DNA from: an uncultured Erythrobacter sp.
GTDB taxonomy: Bacteria > Pseudomonadota > Alphaproteobacteria > Sphingomonadales > Sphingomonadaceae
Reading direction: 5' to 3'
Length of the DNA: 64,000 bases
Assembly (NCBI GenBank): GCA_947502305.1
Contig: CANMZA010000001.1
Location: 868,001 to 932,000, forward strand
Below are positions 46,013 through 52,421 of this stretch, one piece after another (position 1 is the first letter of the stretch; each line of letters opens with the position of its first letter). A model generated the notes under the pieces. The model was given only the letters and a program-made list of their open reading frames with translations. It made no database searches and was not told the DNA's origin. Both the position numbers and the translations under genes were made by a program.

Positions 46013-46936
46013 ATGGACAGCAGCGCGAGCAGAGCAGTTCCATTGACGAGCGACGATGAATTGCTCGCCGAAAGCACGCTGCACAGCTCTATTCCTGACG
46101 AATTGTTCGAGCTTCAAGAACTCGATGTTCTTTACGAGGATCGCACCGCGGCGCTGTGGTCTTATATGAACCCAGAAGATCGCCCCAGTTTTACGCATGC
46201 GATGCTGGATGACTTCGAAAAATGGCAAGACCTGATCGAGCAGGGGTTTGGCCCCGACAAAGTGCCGCTGAAATATCTGATCCTCGGCAGCCGTTCGCCT
46301 GATGTTTTTTGCTTTGGCGGTGATCTGGAACTGTTCCAGCATTTGATCCGCACCCGCGACCGCGACGCTTTGGTTGATTATGGCCATCGCTGCTGCCGGA
46401 TACTTGATCGCAATATCCGCACATTGGATATTCCGATGCTGACGATTGGCATGGTGCAGGGCACCGCGCTTGGCGGCGGTTTTGAGGCGCTGTTGTCGTT
46501 TGATTATATCGTCGCGGAGAAACAGGCGACCTTTGGCCTGCCAGAAATTATGTTCGGCCTGTATCCGGGGATGGGCGCGCATGCGCTCTTGGCGCGCAAA
46601 TTGGGCAGCGCGATGGCCGACCGGATTATCGTTTCGAATGAGACTTTTACCGCGCAGCAAATGTACGATCTTGGGATCGTCCACGCGCTTGCCGAACCCG
46701 GTGACGGCGTGAATGCGGTGCGCGATTTTATCAAGAAATCAGATCGCCGCCATGCTGGGCTGGTCGGATCACGGCGTGCAATGAAAGAAGTTTGGCAGTT
46801 GCATCTGGATGAGCTGAACCGGATCACAGAAATGTGGGCGGACACGGCATTGCAATTGCGAGAGCAGGATTTGAAAGTGATGAACCGCCTGGTTTCAGCG
46901 CAAGCGCGTTTGGCGGAACGGATTGCGGCGGCATAA
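46013..46936 (+). CDS. RpfF-like crotonase, DSF (cis-2-unsaturated fatty acid) synthase homologue
   Basis: A 307-residue crotonase that matches the DSF synthase RpfF. The two RpfF catalytic glutamates are in place: Glu158 in QGTALGGGFEALLS and Glu178 in FGLPEIMFGLYPGMGA, exactly 20 residues apart as in RpfF (E141/E161). The C-terminal RpfF signature RITEMWADTALQLREQDL, followed by M-x-R-L-V-S-A-Q-A, is also present. RpfF makes diffusible signal factors from 3-hydroxyacyl-ACP by dehydration and thioester cleavage. The ATG at 46013 has a GGAG site 9 bases away. No rpfC/rpfG is in the window. A 234-base leader separates it from the XrtA amidotransferase. Confidence 0.86.
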   Translation: MDSSASRAVPLTSDDELLAESTLHSSIPDELFELQELDVLYEDRTAALWSYMNPEDRPSFTHAMLDDFEKWQDLIEQGFGPDKVPLKYLILGSRSPDVFCFGGDLELFQHLIRTRDRDALVDYGHRCCRILDRNIRTLDIPMLTIGMVQGTALGGGFEALLSFDYIVAEKQATFGLPEIMFGLYPGMGAHALLARKLGSAMADRIIVSNETFTAQQMYDLGIVHALAEPGDGVNAVRDFIKKSDRRHAGLVGSRRAMKEVWQLHLDELNRITEMWADTALQLREQDLKVMNRLVSAQARLAERIAAA

Positions 46937-46942
46937 TTCGTT

Positions 46943-46959
46943 TTGAGCCGCGCGCTCAA
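46943..46959. terminator. Small hairpin between rpfF-like gene and zapE
   Basis: TTGAGC and GCTCAA form a 6-bp stem around a 5-base CGCGC loop in the gap between two convergent genes. It lacks a following T-run, so it may only be a weak terminator. Confidence 0.3.
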
Positions 46960-46967
46960 TAGCCCGC

Positions 46968-48074
46968 TTAATGATCAGCGCCGTGGCCGAGCGCCATATA
47001 TTCGTCGCTTTGCATTTCATTGAGACGGCTTGCCGTGCGCTCAAATTCAAAACTGCCATCACCCGCATTGTAAAGCTCACTCGGCGCGACCTGAGCGGTG
47101 GCAAACAGTTTCACGCGGTGTTCGTACAAAGCGTCGATCAAAGTGACAAAGCGGGCCGCTTCGTTCCGGTGATCCGGGCCCATTTGCGGAATGCCAACGA
47201 TGATGACGGTGTGATAGCTGCGCGCGATGGCGAGGAAATCGGGCGCACCGCGAGCTTCCCCGCAAAGCCGTTTGAAACTGAACACGCCGACGCCTTTGAG
47301 CGATTTTGGCACATGCATTGATCGTTTCGCGCCAATCGCAAGCTCTGCCGATGGGACATTGGCGGCGTCCTCTGGATTGAAGTCGGTGAGGCGGAAGAAC
47401 ACTTCGCGCACCTTTGCCGTCGCCTCATCGCCAAGTGGGGAGTGCCACACGGACATATCGCCGATCCGGTCGAGGCGATAATCGGTTGGGCCGTTCAATC
47501 CGACCACGTCCAATTCTTCATGGATTAGGTCGATAAATGGCAGAAAATGTTCACGGTTGAGCCCGTCTTTATACAGGTCACTCGGCGGCCGGTTGGAGGT
47601 TGAGACGATCGTAACGTCCTGTTCCCGCACCAATTGCGTGAAGAGCCGGCTCATGATCATGGCATCGGCGGAATTGTTCACCACCATCTCATCAAAAGCC
47701 AGCACCCGCAGGTTTTCCGCAATCTTGGCGGCAACCGGAGGGATTGGGTCGCCTTCATGCGTTTGTCTGGCGATGCGCATTTCTTCATGCACTTCTTGCA
47801 TAAAGGCGTGGAAATGCGCGCGGCGCTTCTCTGGTATTCTCAGCCGCTCGTGAAACAGATCCATCAGCATGGATTTGCCCCGGCCAACGCCGCCCCACAT
47901 ATAGACGCCTTTCGCCCGCATTTGCTTGCGCCCGAACAGCTGGCTGATCAAACCGCCCGGCTTCTCCGCCTCCAGCTCTTTTTGCAAAGCGTCGAGCCGC
48001 ACCGCCGCCTGTCGCTGCTCTGGATCTGCGCGCAGCTCACCGCTCGCGATCAGCTTCTCGTATCGCGCGAGCAC
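46968..48074 (-). CDS. zapE: Cell division protein ZapE (AFG1-like ATPase)
   Basis: A 368-residue P-loop ATPase of the AFG1/LACE1 family. Walker A is YMWGGVGRGKSMLMDLF, Walker B is LAFDEMVVNNSADAMI, and the STSNRPPSDLYKDGLNREHFLPFI segment is a family hallmark. In bacteria it acts at the division ring and destabilises FtsZ polymers; in mitochondria the relative helps degrade or extract membrane proteins. It is the last gene of a minus-strand run with the thioesterase and sdhB. Confidence 0.96.
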   Translation of the reverse strand: MLARYEKLIASGELRADPEQRQAAVRLDALQKELEAEKPGGLISQLFGRKQMRAKGVYMWGGVGRGKSMLMDLFHERLRIPEKRRAHFHAFMQEVHEEMRIARQTHEGDPIPPVAAKIAENLRVLAFDEMVVNNSADAMIMSRLFTQLVREQDVTIVSTSNRPPSDLYKDGLNREHFLPFIDLIHEELDVVGLNGPTDYRLDRIGDMSVWHSPLGDEATAKVREVFFRLTDFNPEDAANVPSAELAIGAKRSMHVPKSLKGVGVFSFKRLCGEARGAPDFLAIARSYHTVIIVGIPQMGPDHRNEAARFVTLIDALYEHRVKLFATAQVAPSELYNAGDGSFEFERTASRLNEMQSDEYMALGHGADH

Positions 48075-48079
48075 AGCGC

Positions 48080-48568
48080 TTAGCTCGCTTTCTCAGCCGG
48101 GCGTGCCTTCATCTTGCGCACGATGCCCGAATAGCTGGCAACCACGATGTCGCCCTGAACCGCCTGACCGCGCAGGAACAGCATCCGCCCGGTTTCTCGC
48201 ACGATCTCCGTTACCGCATCGAGTGGCTTTGCTGGATCACCCGCATCCACAAATTGCGTCGACAATTCGACTGTGACCGATGGCCCGGCATTGCCTGTCC
48301 CAACAGTGTGCATCGTTGCGAACAGGGCGATATCCACCAGTCCCAGCGTTACCGCCCCGTGGATGTTGTCACCCAGATTGGTGTGATGCCGTTTCGGGAA
48401 CATCCGCAACCGGCATTGCTCGCCTTCGCGCCGGACCCACATTTCGCCCAGCACCGCAGTGTTATAGCGGGTTCTGTCGTTCAGGTTCCATGTGAACCAG
48501 CCGTCTTCGCCGCCAGCCTCTTGCGCGCTCAGCGCGTGGTAATCGAACGGCGCGTCTGTTTGCGCCAC
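48080..48568 (-). CDS. PaaI-type hotdog-fold thioesterase
   Basis: A 162-residue hotdog-fold thioesterase. The central helix segment DNIHGAVTLGLVDIALFATMH and the following SVTVELSTQFVDAG strand are the PaaI/acyl-CoA thioesterase family pattern. It cleaves acyl-CoA or acyl-ACP thioesters. It lies between sdhB and zapE with one- and five-base spacing, so it belongs to their transcription unit. The acyl group acted on is not evident. Confidence 0.9.
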   Translation of the reverse strand: MAQTDAPFDYHALSAQEAGGEDGWFTWNLNDRTRYNTAVLGEMWVRREGEQCRLRMFPKRHHTNLGDNIHGAVTLGLVDIALFATMHTVGTGNAGPSVTVELSTQFVDAGDPAKPLDAVTEIVRETGRMLFLRGQAVQGDIVVASYSGIVRKMKARPAEKAS

Positions 48569-48569
48569 G

Positions 48570-49352
48570 TTAGATCGCGCGTTCGGCCATCATCTTCTTG
48601 GTTTCCGCGATCGCCTTGGCTGGCGATAGGCCCTTGGGGCACACATTCGCGCAATTCATGATCGTGTGGCAGCGATAGAGGCGGAAGGGATCTTCCAGCT
48701 CATTCAGACGCTCACCGGTCATTTCATCGCGGCTATCGGCGAGCCAGCGATAGGCTTGAAGTAAGATCGCAGGACCGAGGAACTTGTCCGAATTCCACCA
48801 ATAGGATGGGCAAGAGGTCGAGCAGCATGCACACAAGATGCACTCATACAAACCATCAAGCTGCTCGCGCTGCTCTGGTGTTTGCAGGCGTTCTTTGCCG
48901 GACGGCGTTGGGCTAACCGTTTGAAGCCACGGGCGAATGCTCGCATATTGGGCGTAGAAATGGGTGAAATCTGGGACCAGATCCTTGATCACGTCCATAT
49001 GGGGTAGGGGGGTGATCCTGATTTCACCCTTCAAATCCTCAATCGCGGTCGTGCAAGCCAGTCCGTTTTTGCCATTCAGGTTCATGGAGCATGACCCGCA
49101 AATCCCTTCGCGGCAGGACCGGCGGAATGTCAGCGTCGGGTCCATCTCGTTCTTGATCTTGAACAAGGCGTCCAGAACCATCGGGCCGCATTCATCCAGA
49201 TCAATCTCAAACTTGTCATAGCGCGGGTTTTGGCCGCTATCGGGATCGTAGCGGTACACTTTGAACGATTTGATCCGATTGCCGGAGGTCGCCTTATGGA
49301 CCTGACCGTCTTTGCGGATTTTCGAATTCTTCGGAAGTGTGAAGGTCGCCAT
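48570..49352 (-). CDS. sdhB: Succinate dehydrogenase iron-sulfur subunit
   Basis: A 260-residue subunit of succinate dehydrogenase (complex II), which carries electrons from the flavoprotein to ubiquinone. Cysteines for the 2Fe-2S centre lie in [16 protein letters not shown] and LACTT; those for the 4Fe-4S and 3Fe-4S centres in [16 protein letters not shown] and [17 protein letters not shown]. The gene has no sdhA, sdhC or sdhD beside it; upstream is only a small open frame whose TAA stop overlaps this ATG. Downstream it continues to the thioesterase and zapE. Confidence 0.97.
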   Translation of the reverse strand: MATFTLPKNSKIRKDGQVHKATSGNRIKSFKVYRYDPDSGQNPRYDKFEIDLDECGPMVLDALFKIKNEMDPTLTFRRSCREGICGSCSMNLNGKNGLACTTAIEDLKGEIRITPLPHMDVIKDLVPDFTHFYAQYASIRPWLQTVSPTPSGKERLQTPEQREQLDGLYECILCACCSTSCPSYWWNSDKFLGPAILLQAYRWLADSRDEMTGERLNELEDPFRLYRCHTIMNCANVCPKGLSPAKAIAETKKMMAERAI

Positions 49353-49630
49353 TATCTCGTGATCCCAAATTGCCCCTGCGCCCTGTTTAACGCCTGCGCG
49401 GCGAGGTGCAAGGTTGCATATGTTGAGATTTTCGCGGGCTCTGTCGCTTTCGGCTCAGCACCACGGCGTTTGACCCCGCGCTTGGTGCGGCGCCTTCTGC
49501 CCCCTGACACACCTGACACACAGTCCAGGGGCAAAAACCCGTGCCCCAACAGCAGACCTGCTATCGCCCCCGCCATAACAGGCATGGGCTCACCGTTTAA
49601 GCGGCAGGTTTTTGGGAACATCGCGGGCAT
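49352..49630 (-). CDS. Possible small protein upstream of sdhB (doubtful)
   Basis: A 92-residue frame whose stop overlaps the sdhB start as TAATG, a layout typical of coupled genes. The N-terminal half contains a hydrophobic stretch ([19 protein letters not shown]) and the second part is Arg/Lys-rich. The 27-bp repeat copy B lies inside it and encodes LDCVSGVSG. No family is recognised. It may be a real small membrane protein or only the sdhB leader. Confidence 0.35.
   Translation of the reverse strand: MPAMFPKTCRLNGEPMPVMAGAIAGLLLGHGFLPLDCVSGVSGGRRRRTKRGVKRRGAEPKATEPAKISTYATLHLAAQALNRAQGQFGITR
49503..49529 (-). repeat. 27-bp dispersed repeat, copy B (inverted)
   Basis: Inverse-complement copy of the element at 15971-15997, identical except for one base. 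The tandem unit TGTGTCAGG reads on the minus strand. It lies about 150 bases upstream of sdhB inside a doubtful small frame. Confidence 0.8.
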
Positions 49631-49648
49631 CTCTTCGCTCTAGGAACA

Positions 49649-50446
49649 ATGGAACCTGTAGGAAAATCAAATCGCGCGCCCTTTCAAAACGCGCCAAAGA
49701 CAGCGGCGGTGTTCGGCGCAAGCGGCGGCATCGGCGCGGCCTTGGCCAACGCGCTGGCGCAAGGCGGATGCGAGACGATTTATGCCGGATCGCGTTCCGG
49801 AAATCCTGCGATCATTCCGCCCGTAAAAACCACCGCAAAAACTAACGCAAAAACACCCGCGATCCATCCGTTTCGCTTCGATCTTACGGACGAAACCAGC
49901 ATCGCCGATGCGGCGCAAATCATGCGCGACAACCCGCCAGAATTGATCATCGTCGCAACCGGGATTTTGACACTGCCCGATGGCTCGGGGCCGGAGCGGA
50001 CCTATAAACGGTTAGACGCACAAACCATGGCTGATGTGCTGGCGCTCAACACAATCGGTCCTGCGATGATCGCCAAACATATGCTGCCGCTGCTGCCGCG
50101 CGGCTCACGCGGGGTGTTTGCTGCGCTCAGCGCGCGGGTTGGTTCGATCAGCGATAATGGCCTTGGCGGGTGGCATTCTTACCGCGCATCGAAAGCGGCG
50201 CTGAATATGTTGATCAAGAATTTCGCACTGGAAATGGGGCGCACACACAAACACGCCGTTATCGCCGGATTGCATCCCGGCACAGTCGACAGCGCACTGT
50301 CAGAGCCGTTTCAATCAAACCTACCCGGCGGGCAATTGACGCAGCCTGCCGATGCGGCGGCGAACCTGCTCAGCGTGCTCGGGGATTTAACTCCGGATGA
50401 CAGCGGCAATGTGTTCGATTTCGCCGGGAAACGCGTGCCGGCTTAG
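49649..50446 (+). CDS. Short-chain dehydrogenase (C-factor/CsgA-like)
   Basis: A 265-residue SDR with the nucleotide motif VFGASGGIGAALANAL near residue 20, an N-A-(T)-G region in VATGILTLPDG and the catalytic YxxxK in WHSYRASKAALNML. The overall spacing and the HPGTVDSALSEPF segment resemble C-factor-type SDRs. A lysine/threonine-rich stretch (about 55-70) is an unusual insertion. The substrate is unknown. It is divergent from the sdhB unit and convergent with the ATP-grasp gene (4-base overlap). Confidence 0.87.
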   Translation: MEPVGKSNRAPFQNAPKTAAVFGASGGIGAALANALAQGGCETIYAGSRSGNPAIIPPVKTTAKTNAKTPAIHPFRFDLTDETSIADAAQIMRDNPPELIIVATGILTLPDGSGPERTYKRLDAQTMADVLALNTIGPAMIAKHMLPLLPRGSRGVFAALSARVGSISDNGLGGWHSYRASKAALNMLIKNFALEMGRTHKHAVIAGLHPGTVDSALSEPFQSNLPGGQLTQPADAAANLLSVLGDLTPDDSGNVFDFAGKRVPA

Positions 50447-51483
50447 GCGGCAATGATCCCGTTGCGCCGCCAGCTTTCCGCCAGCAGCGTTTCCAGAAAA
50501 TCACCATGCGACAATCCGGCCCGCGCGGCGGCCTTGGCCATCACTTTTTCTGACCACAAATTGCAGTTGAGATTGATCTCAATGAAATTGATGTCGCCCG
50601 TTTTCAGATCGAGGCGGAATTCAATCCGGCCATAGTCAAACGGCGTGAATTCGCGCGCGTATCTTTGTGCATATTCAAGGATTTTTGGCGCAAAATCAGG
50701 GTGTTCAAACGCTTTTAGCGCCGCTTTCTCGGTGTTCTGGACCAGATCACGCTTCTCATAATAGGTCCACAGCCGCTGCGTGTCTTCGCGTTCATACCAC
50801 AGCATCGGCAGCGCCGTTGGCGCGCCGTTGATCGTCAGGAACGCGCATTGAATATCATACCCATCAAGGTAGGGTTCAACGATCGCATCGTGCCCCTGAC
50901 CATGAATATTGGCGACCAGATTGGCGACGCCGGTAAATTCAAACGCATCGCCAATACCCCAACTGGCCGAAGACGCATTGGGCTTCACCACCCAGCGGCC
51001 ATCGGGGCTGGCGGGCAAATTGGCTTCTTCGACAGGCGCGCCCCGGCGATAACAGAACCAATCCGCCGTCGGTACACCAGCATGGCGCGCGACCAGTTTT
51101 GACATGGATTTATCATCGCCCAATCCGCGCAGAAACGGCATCGCACCCAGATAAGGAATGCGGTGCATATTGCACAGCAGCGGGATCGTCATTTCGCTGT
51201 TCACAAACCCGCCGCGATTGAGCAGGGGGAAGACGAAATCATATTCCGGATTGTCATAAAGAACATTGTAATTGTCGGCGAAGGACAGGTTTAGACCCAA
51301 CCCTTCGAGCGATTGGCGCACCTCGTGATGATAAATCGCGTGATTGCCATCCTCTGGGTGCATCCCGCCGCCCCAATTGGCGTGTTTCGCCATAAACAAC
51401 AGCCGCACCCGGTCCTTATCCTCTTGCGCGATCCGCAGCGGGGCAATCGGCGCATTGCCGGGTGTGTTTGACATATCGGTCAT
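50443..51483 (-). CDS. ATP-grasp enzyme, D-alanine-D-alanine ligase-like
   Basis: A 346-residue ATP-grasp protein. The ATP-grasp core shows DDKSMSKLVARHAGVPTADW, WVVKPNASSASWGIGDAFEF, AIVEPYLDGYDIQCAFL and the metal site FIEINLNCNLWSEKVMA. This is the Ddl-type fold, which joins a carboxylate to an amine through an acyl-phosphate, but the N-terminal domain (MAKHANWGGGMHPEDGNH) differs from true Ddl. The ATG at 51483 is a choice among several possible starts; no clear ribosome site marks any. It is divergent from the methyltransferase gene. Confidence 0.8.
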   Translation of the reverse strand: MTDMSNTPGNAPIAPLRIAQEDKDRVRLLFMAKHANWGGGMHPEDGNHAIYHHEVRQSLEGLGLNLSFADNYNVLYDNPEYDFVFPLLNRGGFVNSEMTIPLLCNMHRIPYLGAMPFLRGLGDDKSMSKLVARHAGVPTADWFCYRRGAPVEEANLPASPDGRWVVKPNASSASWGIGDAFEFTGVANLVANIHGQGHDAIVEPYLDGYDIQCAFLTINGAPTALPMLWYEREDTQRLWTYYEKRDLVQNTEKAALKAFEHPDFAPKILEYAQRYAREFTPFDYGRIEFRLDLKTGDINFIEINLNCNLWSEKVMAKAAARAGLSHGDFLETLLAESWRRNGIIAA

Positions 51484-51663
51484 AGGGGGAGCATCGCCTT
51501 TATTGTGTTCGGACCCGCGATTAGCTGCACTGTTTGCCGCGCGCCAGTCAATCCTTTTCACCGCCCGGTAAGCGGGGGCTTGGCAAGCGGGATGATTTCA
51601 GGGAGACTGATTACAAGTAAAAACGCCGAAGAGCGTGCCGGGGAACAGCGTGGGAGAGCGCAA

Positions 51664-52299
51664 ATGGGTCTGAGTGATTGGTACGATGCGCATGTGATGC
51701 CGCGCTTGATCAAATGCGCATGTGGCACGGGGCAGGTGATGAAACGCCGATCCCACGTGGTGCCCTTGGCGCGCGGCGATGTGTTTGAGCTGGGCTGTGG
51801 CGGCGGCATCAATCATGAATTTTACGATACAGGCGCGATCACATCCTATGCCGGGATCGACCCGCATGGCGCGTTACTGGACGGCGCACGGGCGGCGGCA
51901 GAGGCGAAGGGTTGGCCCGCCGATCTGCGCCAAGGGGTCGGAGAGGACATCCCCTTCCCAAGCGGATTTTTCGATACGGTGGTGTGCACATTCACTTTGT
52001 GTTCGGTGCAGGATCCGGATCAAGTCTTGTCGGAAATGCAGCGCATTTTGCGGCCCGGTGGTCAGGCGCTGTTTTTGGAACACGGGCGCGCGCCCGATGC
52101 CGATGTGGCGAAATGGCAGGACCGGGTGGAGCCAGTTTGGAAACGGCTCGCCGGGGGATGCCATTTGACGCGGCCAATTGGGTCTGCGTTTCGCGGCGCG
52201 GGTTTTGAGGTGGAACCGCTGGGGCAGGGCTATCTGCCGAAAGCGCCCAAATTTGCGATGTGGAACGAATGGGGCATTGCGCGGCGGCCCGGTCTTTAA
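51664..52299 (+). CDS. Class I SAM-dependent methyltransferase
   Basis: A 211-residue methyltransferase of the Methyltransf_11 type. Motif I is DVFELGCGGGINHEF, the acidic loop is SYAGIDPHG, and the post-motif region is FDTVVCTFTLCSVQDPD followed by RILRPGGQALFLEHGRA. The start MGLSDWYDAHVMPRLIKC is preceded by GGGAGAG about 7 bases upstream; the longer frame to 51505 crosses the intergenic region. The substrate is unknown; phospholipid and quinone methyltransferases share these motifs. It ends just before the bidirectional terminator. Confidence 0.88.
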   Translation: MGLSDWYDAHVMPRLIKCACGTGQVMKRRSHVVPLARGDVFELGCGGGINHEFYDTGAITSYAGIDPHGALLDGARAAAEAKGWPADLRQGVGEDIPFPSGFFDTVVCTFTLCSVQDPDQVLSEMQRILRPGGQALFLEHGRAPDADVAKWQDRVEPVWKRLAGGCHLTRPIGSAFRGAGFEVEPLGQGYLPKAPKFAMWNEWGIARRPGL

Positions 52300-52366
52300 G
52301 GGCGCGGGTCTTTGAGGGGCGCGGGTTAAATAGTGCCTCCGACGCGGGGTTTAGCCGCGGGATATA

Positions 52367-52403
52367 AAAAAGGGCCGGGAAATTGACTTTCCCGGCCCTT
52401 TTT
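52367..52403. terminator. Bidirectional intrinsic terminator
   Basis: A perfect 16-bp stem, five A's then GGGCCGGG and three A's, paired with its complement around the 5-base loop TTGAC. The right arm ends in a T-run on the plus strand and the left arm gives one on the minus strand, so it should end both the methyltransferase transcript and the rne transcript. Confidence 0.95.
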
Positions 52404-52421
52404 GTGTGTTTTGTCTGAGGC

